A DNA stretch of 64,000 nucleotides, from positions 51,923,145 to 51,987,144 of the forward strand of contig CM055103.1 of the NCBI GenBank assembly GCA_029204225.1. The letters are read 5' to 3'. The stretch is from Diphasiastrum complanatum (Eukaryota; Streptophyta; Lycopodiopsida; Lycopodiales; Lycopodiaceae). Below the pieces are notes generated by a model. That model saw only the letters and a list, made by a program, of their open reading frames with translations. It was not told where the DNA came from and made no database searches. A program made the translations under genes and the position numbers. Of this stretch, positions 23,477-33,794 are shown one piece after another (within the stretch, counting starts at the first letter, position 1; each line of letters begins with the position of its first letter).

Positions 23477-24381
23477 CAGCAATTCATTGGATGAATCTCT
23501 TGCAATGTCATATTGCAAGAGTGTAATCCCAGACTCTATCACAGGATCACTGATAGAAGTCCGCCTATTTTTAAGATCCAAACAATCGACAACTCTATAA
23601 TTAATACTAAAGTCAATTTCCTCTATTCTAAAAAAAAATGGAGTACCAATTCTATCTACAACATGAGATATGTCCTTATCAAATTTAAGATAATCGTCGA
23701 AATCTATATATGTAAAAAGATTTGAAGGAGAAGGAGGAGGTGGATGAGTAGTATTTACAGGAATTACACAAGTATCCAAAATCGATGTAGCTATATTTAC
23801 AATCTTATCTAGGGCAGCATTATCTACATTTGCATCTAGGTTAGGCTTCGTAGAGTCAGTAGTATCTACCCTCGTTACTTTCTTCGGGGCTCTCTTGGGG
23901 GCTACCTGCTTCCTAGGACGCTTGGTAGGAAGATCAGTCCTATCTAGAGGAACAGGTTTGGGAGCAGCAGGCTAAGACACGTGTAACTTGCAAAATCTCT
24001 CCCTCATTCTCATCAACAATTGAAAGTCCTTAGGAATTATGGTGACTCTCTTAGTATGAATAGCAAGCAAAAATGAATCTTCAAAAAAGAGGCTCATATA
24101 GTCCTCAACAGCTTCCTGAAGGCACTGGAGAGTAGAGGGTGTGAATCTAACAAGCTGACTGAGATCATTTCTTGTTATGTGAAGGACGACATGGTAGAAT
24201 GGACTCTGGGAATCAACATAGTGGCTGATCTTTGATACTTACGAGTTTCAGATAGCCACCTACTTTGGTTGTGCCTTCTAGGTCTAGCTGGAGGTGTAAT
24301 GGCAACCGCAGGAGATGAGGATGAGCCAGCAAAGAAGAAATCCCTCCTTGTATGCTTGGAATTATCCCTCCTTCTATCCAT
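23477..24381 (-). pseudogene. Histone H3-ULP1 fusion gene, 3'-truncated (copy 1)
   Basis: The ATG at 24,381 gives MDRRRDNSKHTRRDFF, a Pro/Ser-rich tail, then the H3 part: WLSETRKYQRSATMLIPR, a frameshift, SQLVRFTPSTLQCLQEAVED, FFEDSFLLAIHTKRVTIIPK and KDFQLLMRMRERF. These match the alphaN, alpha1, loop 1, alpha2, loop 2 and alpha3 parts of histone H3 (KYQKST, LQEAxEAY, FED, AIHAKRVTI, PKDxQLxxRxR). A basic linker follows (DRTDLPTKRPRKQ, KRAPKKV) and then the start of the protease module (FDDYLKFDKDISHVVDRIG, LLQYDIARDSSNELL). It ends at the junction with the transposase, before the protease active site. A stop follows the histone fold. Confidence 0.75.
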
Positions 24382-24620
24382 GGAAGTATACTAGGGGATA
24401 TCTCACTTCTATGTGATGATGAGGATAGGATGGGGAGGACTATGAAGCGTTCGCAGAAGAGCGATATGTACGAAAAAAATGTATGGTATATCGGACCTGT
24501 GCGAGCGAAATATCAGAGAGATTGATGGATATAGAAGAGAGGCGCACAAGTCCGATATGAGGAGACACGTAGACAGATTCAAAGTATTGGAACAATTCAA
24601 GATAACATAATGCAAAGGAA
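24382..24620. promoter_or_regulatory. Upstream region of H3-ULP copy 1
   Basis: About 240 bases between the H3-ULP start and the copia fragment, with two GTCCGATAT/ATATCGGAC-type inverted motifs. The CACGTG array of the other copies is not present. Confidence 0.3.
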
Positions 24621-25384
24621 AAGCGATGCCTATGATAAGTGGAGCAATACTCACAAAGAATGACTGCCCAAAAACTGTAGAGGAAACAAAGAACATGGAA
24701 GGCCTACCATATCATAAAGCGATAGGCAGCTTCATGTACTTGACAGTACTAACAAGGCCAGATTTGGCCTTTTCCACTTACTCCCTGAGCCAATTCAACT
24801 CAGACCTAGGCATCCCACATTGGAGGATGTCCAAATGAATCCTTCAATACTTGAAGGAAACATATGACATGGGTCTGACGTTCAGTAGTGATCATAATTT
24901 CATCCAACACAACTACGACGACGCTAGCTGGGGCAGCTGCAGAGACAATGGAAACTCTACTACAGGTGGCTGCTCAATCGTATGTGGAGCAGCAATAAAC
25001 TAGATCTGTAAAAAATAGACCATGGTAGCCCAGTCAATCTACAGAGCTGAATACATTGCAGCCTCAAGAAACACAAACGAGGTGACCTGGCTCAACATGA
25101 TGATTGAAGCCATTGGCATGAGGAGAAATTGAAAATAAAAATTTCTAAAAGCTGATTGCCAAAGTGCCATCTATCTTACACATGACCATGTCCTCCATTC
25201 AAAGACAAAGCACATTCCTCTAAAATACCACCATATCAGATATTTGGTGTCAAAAGGAGAGATGAGCATGTCAGATCAGAGGACATGGTGGATGATATTC
25301 TAACAAAGGCATTGGATAAACCACTCTTCGAGAAGCATAGAAGCAGTTTGGAGTAGGCTGGGAATTGCTCAGTTCAAGAGGGAG
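24621..25384 (+). pseudogene. Copia RNase H and pol 3' end
   Basis: Plus-strand pieces MEGLPYHKAIGSFMYLTV, TRPDLAFSTYSLSQF, YDDASWGS, AQSIYRAEYIAA, DCQSAIYLTHD and KTKHIPLKYHHIRYLV occur in the order of the copia RT/RNase H end. The reading ends LGIAQFKRE and is followed by the purine tract AAGAGGGAG at 25,376-25,384. Stops occur throughout. Confidence 0.75.
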
Positions 25385-25894
25385 TGAAGGAAGTGAACAT
25401 TTGCACTTCTTTGAAGAGAACGTCCAACTTTTCGACACCTGGCACCTGTTAATCAGCTCTCTACGTCACGTACATTCTAAGCAGTCAGATCCGCCAAAAC
25501 ATACAAACCAAAGTATAGAAGATCTTCTCCACAAAGGCTGCCCCATTAGAAAGAGACACTTGTCTCTCTATTGCAACTAATACTATGTTTAGTTTAAGTG
25601 TAGCTAAAAGAAATCATTAGAGAGCGATTAAAAGAAAGATGGAGGGCTTGCATAAAAGCATCCCAAACTCTCTCATAAATAGTATGAGCGGTGAGAGAAG
25701 TAGGACACATTGTATTGTTCTCCATTGATAAATGTAGAGGTGACTTTAGCTTTCAAGCTCGTATTCAATTTTGCTCATAAATGATGCAATGCTCCCTTTC
25801 CTATTTGAGATGCTATAATGTTCTGTCTCTTATTAAAAATATTCTAGCTTTATAATCTTTCAAGTATCTGCTGAGTGCACTAGCCCACAACTGA
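25385..25894 (+). repeat. Probable 3' LTR of the copia element
   Basis: TGAAGG starts immediately after the polypurine tract, the expected place of the 3' LTR. The block is non-coding, with T-rich sequence towards the end and a possible CA terminus near 25,894. No partner LTR is present, so the right end is a guess. Confidence 0.4.
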
Positions 25895-25919
25895 CGCGTC
25901 GTCTATGCATCCACAATGC

Positions 25920-26560
25920 ATTGTATTTTTTGTACTGAACGAAATAGAGCTAAATGTGTTAGGTATACAACAAACATGTACAAAATTGCACGTACAAATG
26001 GTTTAATTAACATGTGAATGATGATCATCATAGCTTACATGTAAATTGCACCCCCTTGCGAATTCATGCTCTCTCTTTGCTACTTCCTAGCTGTTTGTCG
26101 ATGCTTCTCTAAGGGCATCACGTAGCCAATCAAGTGTCATCATCCTTGGGGAGAAGGGTGAGGTCAGGTGGATATGGTTGTCTGTTATGCCGTCTCCTGA
26201 AAGTGGCTCGAGCGGTTTGTCTAAGAGCCTTGGCCTATTTATAGCGAAATCCACTTTTGCATTTCTTGGCTATTAGGAATGCAAAACTTATTTACCTTCT
26301 TCCTGAAGGACTCACTCATTCTCATGATCTCTCCTTTTCCTTGAGAAACTTCCCCAACAACACGCTCATTGTCCTCCTTATCCCAAAGATGAGGAATAGA
26401 AGGATCGCTATAAGCAAGGAACTTCGTGATATAAACCATGGACTCTTGCACTAGTCATCCTTCAGCCATACTACCCTTAGGCCTTGCTCTTTGTCTTACG
26501 GAGCCTTTCAATATTTTCATGAATAGTTCCAAGAAAACATCCAACGTTCTATGGACAGTG
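25920..26560 (-). mobile_element. CACTA TNP2 fragment
   Basis: Minus-strand relative of 3,748-4,240: GSVRQRARP at about 26,500, LVQESMVYITKFLAYSDPSI, GEIMRMSESFRKKVNKF, then frameshifts to ALRKAS-like sequence at about 26,080. The intron-like block with TTGCACCCCCTTGC (26,040) mirrors the one at 4,130 in copy A. No other part of the element is nearby. Confidence 0.7.
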
Positions 26561-26835
26561 TTTGAATAAAAAATATGGATCAATATTAGTGCGAGAACAT
26601 TACAATTACCACAATAGCAATAGTCTAGGATGGCATTAGAGGAGTTCTCAATATCAAAAAGACCCTTTAAGAAATGTCATGTAGGATGAAGAAAAATATC
26701 AAAATAAAAAAAACAATATTGCTTATTTGCCCCCCCACCACTCCCGAGGCCACCCCAACTCCCAATGATCTAACCATAGTGTCTACAGTCACAGTTAACA
26801 ACTCTAAGCTGTTCACAGTCTAACTTGTCAAATTT

Positions 26836-27008
26836 TGAAAATATGACCGCCATCCACAAATTCAAATCAAGGAGAAAAGCATCCCTCCACTGGAATGAAA
26901 GTTTCAGCACCATATCCAAATCGGACTGAAAATATGAGTGCCATCTCCACATCGGACTGAGATTATGAGATTATGAGCACCATCTCCACATCGGACTAAA
27001 AATATGAG
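26836..27008 (+). repeat. Subterminal repeats at the transposase end
   Basis: Units of about 35 bases with the core GCACCATCTCCACATCGGAC followed by TGAAAATATGAG occur three to four times; a looser version occurs at 21,290-21,410 in copy 1. Subterminal repeat arrays are typical transposase-binding regions of plant DNA transposons; that role is inferred here. Confidence 0.5.
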
Positions 27009-27084
27009 GGACATAGTATATAATATAATTAAAGATAAGTACTTGTTTGGTTTTGTACTGTTTTGTTTTGTCTTGCTTTATCTG

Positions 27085-29290
27085 ATGACGACATTGTATC
27101 ATCTACATTTGGATATTCCTAATGATTTGGCACCCATACAGAGACGAGGAGGCAAAGGAGTTCCAATATCTGCTACTGATCGTTCCCGTTATAGGGCAGA
27201 AGGGAAAACGAACTTGGATTTGTGGACTGGTGGATCATTGTATTCTCAAGATCCTACCACATTGACTCATCCCACATTATCTTCAATAACTAATCTACTA
27301 ATATGGATATGCAATGGGCATAATAGATTATTAGGATATTGTGAGAGATTGCAAAACTATGGAAATCAGTTTTTAATGAAAAAAATTCACTTTTTAGAAT
27401 GTAAATTGATACACATATCCTCTTTTTATCAAAAAAGAGATTGTCATGTCCAAAGACTTTAGAGGAAAATGAACAACTTAAAAGAAATAATAAGTCCAAA
27501 ATTGCAGAGTCTTTGATGTTAGACAGTCAGAAAATTTTAGATAAAACTGTAGTTCATAGTGCCTGTGATTTTGCTGGTATTAGCAGAGAAGCATATTCAA
27601 CAATATTTCAACTTATTAGGGATGCCTTTAAGCAAGTTCGAATTAGAAAAGTCCCTATCCCTAGGTCATATCACTTGAAGACAGAGAGGAATACATTGAA
27701 CTTAAGTATGCATAAAATCATTGGTACCTCATTTCATATAGAGGAAGTGGATGAAACTGATGGAAGATCCATGTCATATAATTCATCAAAAAACTTCTTT
27801 GTTGATCTAAATCACTTGTTAACATACATGGTCACATTTTATGATATAACCTTAGAAAAGGTGAATGGTAAAGTAATCATAGTACTTAAGTTAGATGAGT
27901 CAGAGATTGTGAAAGGGCAGAATATGGAGAGAGTTAGTATAACTTTCATGAATGGTGCACTTTCACAAACAGTGGACCAAGGAGACTTCAAATTTAGCGT
28001 CTAGTCCGAAAATGATATATGGTAGTTGGCAGCTTTTCAGGTAATTATTTTCTTTATTAACTAAGTTTATTTCTGTACCCTGGTTCATAATTCATATTTA
28101 ACTAAATTGGTTTTATGCATTGGATAGGTACTGAAGGAGAATCACAATATAGTATCATGGATATTCTCTAGGACATCTTACCCTTGGAATATCAAGGACC
28201 ATATGGAAGGAGGATTTCTCAGAGTTTCAGGAGTTGGAGACTTCCAAGTTGAATGGCACTTAGCAGGTGATTGAAAAACACTGAAATGCATGTACAATGT
28301 CTCTAACAGTGCTACATCTAAACATCCTTATTTATACTGCATGAAAATGACAAAAGATGTAACTAGAAGTACAAGAATTACTAGAGAAAATGCAGATCCA
28401 AACTAGAAGCCAGTATTGCCTATTCCCTTGAAAAACGTGCATGTTTGCACTCTTCATGCAGAAGTTAGGATAATAGAATAGCTCGTTTATCTTCATATAG
28501 TTTTTGCATGGAATAGTAAGCCAACATCAGTTGCGAAGGAAGCTATTTGTCGATTAGAAGATGTTTTATCAAAAGCAGGACTACATAAGGGACATGTCAA
28601 AATACAAAAAGATGAAAAGCTTTCTGGAAAGTTAGGAAATATGCCAACTAAGCCAACCATCAGAGGAGCAAAGGCACGTCGATTCCTATCAAACCATACC
28701 GGTAATGATTCAAAAACTCAACACTCAGTCTGGAAAGAAATTGTTGTTGCCACTAAAGACTTAGGAGTGATTGGCAAATCAAGATTATTGAAAGTTGATG
28801 TATGGAGAAAGCTTGACAGTATGACTAAGATAATAAGAAAAGACAAATTTTCTGATACTGATAAGAGAGCTTTATAAAAGACTTGCGACGATTTTGTTGA
28901 TGCAGTATCAAAAGCATGGGGAGAAGATCACATCACTCATTACATGGTTAGTATGCATGCTCAGAGCAGCTATCAGTTAAATTATATATTTTGATCCAAG
29001 CATAGTACTAACATTACGATTTTGACATGTGCAGCACGTACTAGAGATCATACAACATTTTTTGCAAACACGTATGGAAGCCTAAGTGTCTAGTCATCAC
29101 AAGGGATGAAGAAGTCACATTGGCAAGCATGGGGAGCATTTCATCGAAATACACAACATGGACGAACCAATGAAAAATGAAACTATATTTGCCAATTATT
29201 TCAGTGGTTCTACCATAGAGTTCAAATTCGACAGATCAAAAATCTTCAAATTATGACAAATTTAGAAAAGCTTGCAAATTTATTGAACAA
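27085..29290 (+). pseudogene. Putative DDE transposase of the unusual element (copy 2)
   Basis: Begins MTTLYHLHLDIPNDLAP at 27,085, with the same N-terminal domain as copy 1. A deletion of about 390 bases relative to copy 1 removes the linker, so NNKS joins KIAESLML. Then FAGISREAYSTIFQLI, RKVPIPRSYHLKTERN, first acidic motif KLDESEIVKG, donor GTAATT at 28,041 and acceptor at 28,127, VEWHLAGD (second Asp, stop next), PYLYC (first Cys of the CxxC lost), CTLHAEVRIIE (third), and a C-terminal region present only here: RFLSNHTGNDSKTQHSVW, an intron 28,947-29,034, and SHWQAWGAFHRNTQHGRT with QLFQWFY. Frameshifts near 27,460 and 28,370 and several stops make it inactive. Confidence 0.6.
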
Positions 29291-29368
29291 CATAGAAGCT
29301 AAAAATTCAGAGATACAAAGTTGCTACAAATGTAAATTGTATTTACAATTTTCAATATATATAAATCA

Positions 29369-30906
29369 TCATTCAGAGGTATCTGATTCATCCTCTTGTC
29401 CAATTGTTGCACTATCATGTAGTAATTTTCTACTTGCATATGCATCCAGAAGATGCGCATTGTCCTTGTTACCACTCAATTCTATATATGTTGCATACAA
29501 TGAATAATGGGAACTCCTTAATGCTACATTCCCATCTACAAATCCTAATATGTTTAAAACATAAGATCTCTTTACAAAAATTATTTTATTGGCTCTCGCA
29601 AAATTTATGTCCACCTAAATAATAAGATAAGGCTTTCATAGCCATTATCATTGTCTCTCCAACTAGACTGAATTTGGAATGAGCAATGCAAATTTCATTA
29701 TTTTGAAAGTGCCTCAAGTAGTGGCCGAGGCCACTATCCCTGTGGAAAGATGATGAATGTTGTCTGAAGACTCCTCAACGAGTAGCAAAGTCATCAATAA
29801 AAACTGTATTCTGCAATTACAAAATTGGAGTTTTTAGCACAAATTGAATTCTACAAAACACATACATCAGATAAACAAACGTATAGTAAAACTTTTAAGC
29901 TTATGCATTCATCATCATCTGCTGCAACTAGATCGGGATGATCTATATTGTGACCACCAATTCAAGAAGACTCATAAGCAAATTTCATCACCGATGGACA
30001 AGGGAATCCCAGTTGGGCTTGGAATGTAATAAATTCCTCATCAGAAGGCAAACTTCGTCCATGAGCACTAACGTTTGCCATAGCCCAGGACAAACATTCC
30101 TCACCAGTCAGAATTCGCTCATCACCATCATAGTCACTGTCCGGCACTAAGTCTTCGGTTTCAAAATCAACAATGTCACAGAACTCAATAATGGTGCTTG
30201 ACAATAAACAAAGCACCTCATCCTCATGATAACAGAAAAAAACACATATATTTGCCATTGTAATATACACATCTTCATTTATATAATATTTTGGCAAATC
30301 AAAAAAGTATTTAGAATGTACTCTAGCAATATCATCCTCATTATTGGCATCAGAGCCAATGAAAGCATCCCTCAACATATCAGTATCTACATTCAAATAT
30401 TCAGTTTGTTTGTCAGGAGTATCAATCAAGAAATGACTGATATCCTTTATGGAATGTTCAGTAGTGGAGGATGAAAGGATCTCAGTATCAGGAATCAAAG
30501 TATCTGACTCTACTGGGATTTGTACCAAAAGGAAAAACACAAATCCGGTCTGATACTCTAGAAAACGACATTTCCAATACAAATATTACATTCACTGAAA
30601 TTCTTAAATTGATAAAAAATTTTAGTGTACATCATGTCTAGCCACTGCTTATAATGAGGAAAAGTATGTACAAGGTCAATGAAATGCATAAACGACAAAT
30701 TAGACGTAGAGATTAGAGGGATATTGACTATATCCCTAAATATGATATACTAGTCATAAAAAACATCAGGACTCTATTGTGTCATACTGAACACATTTAG
30801 AAAAGGCCGGAAGAGTGAATTAAAGTACTCTATGCTCTCAGTTATACCGAACTCAGAGAAAACTACACAACAAACGCTCACAACTAGGATCAGAGGAGGA
30901 AGCCAT
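29369..30906 (-). pseudogene. Gene 2 of the unusual element (copy 2)
   Basis: The ATG at 30,906 gives MASSSDPSCERLLCSFL, related to MASSSTSSTHDRALHSF in copies A and B. After a frameshift come FMHFIDLVHTFPHYKQW and, from 30,582, a long open stretch: acidic middle, EDEVLCLLSSTIIEFCDIVDF, LPSDEEFITFQ. After a probable intron (about 29,960-29,830) the C-terminal domain has NNEICIAHSKFSLVGET and IMAMKALSYYLGGH, and it ends with an acidic tail ESDTSE at 29,369. Copy B has NNEICIHHKRFTL and IMAIRALSFF at the matching place, so this C-terminal domain is conserved. No family recognised. It is convergent with the transposase and divergent from H3-ULP. Confidence 0.6.
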
Positions 30907-31099
30907 TGAATAGTATCGAATCTATGCGAGAGGGGAGTAACCGAACATGAAGGGAGAACACTACGCATACATAGAAGCAATATGTACGAATGACGTATCG
31001 CTCTTGTGCGCGTAAAGAAATAGGATACAATAAGAGAACAAACAAGGTGCACACAGAAGCAATCCCCGAAATGGTCCGAGTCAATGGTCAGCTTCTGTG

Positions 31100-31480
31100 G
31101 ATCCCCAAAATCCATTGCACACACGTGCGAGTCAATGGTCAACTTTTGTGTGTCGTACGATGATTCGTTGAAAATTGTCCATGCGTGTGCAGCCGTACAG
31201 GATGCATGTGTCACATTTTGATTTGTTGTCGCTTGACACGTGTCGTAGGATGATTTGATAAAGATATTCCACACGTGTGAATCCGTACAAGAGGCACATG
31301 TCACATTCGGATTCGTTGCTTATCAGACACGTGTTGCAAGATGATTCGAAGACATATACCACACGTGTGAAGCCATGTGTCACATTCTAGTTGGATGCAT
31401 TGTGACACATGTCGATGGCTGGTTCATTACTTTTTATACACGTGCGGACAGCACACATGTGAAACAAAATCGTTTACACA
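31100..31480. promoter_or_regulatory. Tandem CACGTG-rich repeats between gene 2 and H3-ULP
   Basis: Three tandem units start at 31,150, 31,240 and 31,331 (90, 91 and about 78 bases). Each has a GATGATT core, a CACACGTGTG- or CGTGTG-type site and a CACATGT or CATGTGTCACATT site. In all there are at least six CACGTG and three CACATG hexamers in 380 bases. The array sits between two divergent genes, so it may be a shared promoter with bHLH/bZIP sites or binding sites for the element's own proteins. Confidence 0.6.
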
Positions 31481-31699
31481 TGTTCGCAAGCTCGAAGGCC
31501 ATTCACTTGTTTTCTTCCGTTTTTCATGCCATTTCACTTCTCTGCGTGCGCTCTTTCCTTCGTTATCTCCGTCTCCTTCTGCGTGCACACAAGAGTGATA
31601 TTTCTACCGAACATATCAATTCTGTGTGCAATTAGCTTTCTGTCTCGTTGTTTTTGTTTTCCACACTCGCACAAGAGTGATTCATCCTAGATTGTCCTC

Positions 31700-33393
31700 A
31701 TGTCTAGGGTGAAATAGAACCAGAGGGATTTCTTCTCTCCTGGGGCTATATCCACTAGTGCCCCTGTTGTTAATCCTCCATGGTAGACCATGCATAATAG
31801 GAGCAAATGGCTCTCTGAGATTAAGAAATATCAAAGATCCACCTTGCTCCTGATACCCAAAGCCCCCTTTTACAAAATTGTCCGTCTGATTACCTGAGAT
31901 AATCTGCAGAGTGTTGTTAGGTTCACACCTGGAGTATTGTAATGTTTGCAGGAGTCCGCGGAGGACTATTTGGCTCATTTTCTTTAGGATTCTTTTTTGC
32001 TTTCCATCCATGCCAAGTGAGTGAAGATTTTCAAATCCTATATAGAATGAAAGAGAGATTTTGTAGACTTCACAAGGGTGAACCCGATGCTCCCCGGAAC
32101 AAACCCCTTGATAGGACCAACCTACCCACCAAGAGGCCTCGCAAGCAACCTGCCCCCGAAAGGAACAAGCCATCCTCTTCTTAGGCTCCCAAAAAGGTCC
32201 GACGTATGACCCTCCAAGCTTCCACATCTGGAGATGATGGAACTGTAAATATTGTAGCTCTTGATACTATGGTTGATTCAGCCACAAAAATTTTGGACAT
32301 TCCCTCTATTGTAGATACTCTCCTGCCTCCTCCAGTTAATGTCAAACCTGTAGCATATTTAGATTCTGATGATTATTTAAGGTTTGAGAAAGATATTTCA
32401 CATGCGATAGATAGTATCGGCATGCCAATCCTCTTCCATATAGAAGAGATTGTTTTCAATACTCTTAATTTTAAAATTCCAAATTGCTTGCAGATGAAGG
32501 ATAGAAGGGCCTCTATTAGCGATCTAGTGATTGAGGCTGGTCTCCCCTTACTGCAATATGATATAGCAAGGGATTCCATGAAAGAAGTGGTGCTTCTCAG
32601 CAATTTTTTCCTGCAAGGCATCAAGGACAACAATGACACTTTGTCGCACTATATCCTTGGTGCTTGCACACCTGCTGTGAAGTTTTTGTTGATGCCATAT
32701 CATACCAAGTATGTCTATCTCTTTACTTGTCAAATTCATTACTTGTAATTACTGTATCGTTTATCTAATGAAATTCTTCATGATTTTTTGTAGTGTTCAC
32801 TGGAGCTTAATTGTAATTTCTGTAAAAATCACAGATAATAATATCGTAAATCTTTTTTGTGTAAAGATGAATTCTGCCAGCAACACACATAAGGATATTG
32901 ACTCGCTGCTGCCGGAGATATGTAAATATTTTCCAATAGAGAATCCCACGACAAGGAAATGTGAAATTGTGAGCATTGCGGTAATCATTGAACATTTCTG
33001 GTGTATTTTTGTTTATCATCATTGTTAAGCATCGGTACCTTCATCCCATTATTAATCAATTGAATGTATTGTAGACATCCCAGCAAAATGACTCATTTAG
33101 CTGTGTGTGGTGTACTCTATACAATGCAAAGTTATTTTTCCAGTGGTACAATCTTCAGGAGGATGTGATATTTCAAAGGTGAGTTATTGGCCCTTTCTAT
33201 TTTATCTTTATGTAAACTATTGTTTGTTATTAATATTCATCTAATATAGTGTTTATTGCAGTTTGCCCTCGGTGATTATATTGCTAGCAAAGTGTACAGA
33301 TTTCGACAGGAAATCATTCTTAGTCTATTGGCCAGGTCAACTGTTGGACCAAAGACTGATGTTGGGCCGCCTAAACCAGACGATGTTTAGATT
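31700..33393 (+). pseudogene. Histone H3-ULP1 (C48) protease fusion gene, near full length (copy 2)
   Basis: Starts MSRVK-stop-NQRD at 31,700 (tail like MARTKQTARK). The H3 fold follows without intron: WLSEIKKYQRSTLLLIPK, APFYKIVRLI, VVRFTPGVL, CLQESAEDYLAHF, DSFLLSIHAK, a 13-base deletion in loop 2, then DFQILYRMKERF. A basic linker (DRTNLPTKRPRKQPAPER) leads to the protease: YLRFEKDISHAIDSIG, LLQYDIARDS, FLLMPYHTN/VHWSLIVIS across the intron 32,709-32,793 (GTATGT...TAG). VHW holds the catalytic His; SQQNDSFSC (exon 33,075-33,178) the oxyanion Gln and catalytic Cys; the Asp position appears as Asn in KMNS. The last exon (from 33,262) reads GDYIASKVYRFRQEIILSLL and ends at 33,393, one base out of phase with the preceding exon as I place it. 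ULP1/SENP enzymes cleave SUMO-type conjugates. Five stops lie in the histone part. Confidence 0.8.
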
Positions 33394-33790
33394 TTAAATG
33401 ATACTGGCAATTTGTAAATACCCAAGCTGAATAGATAGACATATAAACATATAGAAATAGAATTATTGAGATATAGACATACAGAAACAAAATCATTTGA
33501 ACAGATGTACAAAATCCCCAAATTCTGGTGATCTTTTATTGAATATAGATATCAGTTTGTATAATTGATTGTATGGATTTTCTTTGTTCTTCTACAATGT
33601 TAATATCTGTTGGAAGATCCTTGCAGGGTGTTGTGTTTTCCTATCTATTTCATATTTGCATGAAAGATAAGCAACTTGTTAATTTCTCTATTCTCTAATG
33701 AAGTTACATATATGATCATTGACTGATTCACAAGTCAGATTAAAGTCTTACGAGCTTTCCATTGATAATGAATCTGAAACGTTTTGGTAG
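33394..33790. other. Element 3' end and flank
   Basis: AT-rich non-coding sequence with an ATAGACATA-type short repeat at 33,435-33,485 and the candidate terminal CTCTAATG at 33,693-33,700. Beyond it copia integrase sequence starts at about 33,800. Confidence 0.4.
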
Positions 33791-33794
33791 AATT

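Larger units (their letters stand above)
20973..24620 (+). mobile_element. Unusual three-gene DNA element, rearranged copy 1
   Basis: The left end is set by a sharp start of similarity with the second copy: both begin CATTAGAGGAGTTCTCAATA, here at 20,973 and there at 26,634, with unrelated flanks. Inside are a leader with repeated GAATGAAAATATGAG-like units, the transposase (+, 21,545-23,476) and, joined tail to tail at about 23,477, the H3-ULP gene in opposite orientation (-, 24,381-23,477). Gene 2 is absent. The right limit is where copia RT sequence begins. Compared with the fuller copy, this one needs both a deletion and an inversion. Confidence 0.6.
26634..33700 (+). mobile_element. Unusual three-gene DNA element, fullest copy (copy 2)
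   Basis: About 7.1 kb. The left end CATTAGAGGAGTTCTC is defined by comparison with 20,973. At the right the inverse CTCTAATG ends at 33,700, about 300 bases after the last gene, giving a candidate 8-base terminal inverted repeat; no target-site duplication is evident. Order: leader with subterminal repeats, transposase(+), gene 2(-), a divergent promoter with CACGTG repeats, H3-ULP(+). The transposase/gene 2 convergence and gene 2/H3 divergence recur in mirror image at 1.65-3.45 kb and 40.3-43.2 kb, so the three genes appear to travel together. All genes carry stops. Confidence 0.6.

Noticed and set aside
29369-30906. Gene 2 as an MCM-like or other replication protein
   Set aside because: A loose resemblance in helical segments only; no Walker or other diagnostic motif.
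30774-31304. Repeat-containing frame on the minus strand upstream of gene 2
   Set aside because: It is the CACGTG tandem array read as protein; gene 2 starts at 30,906 in another frame.
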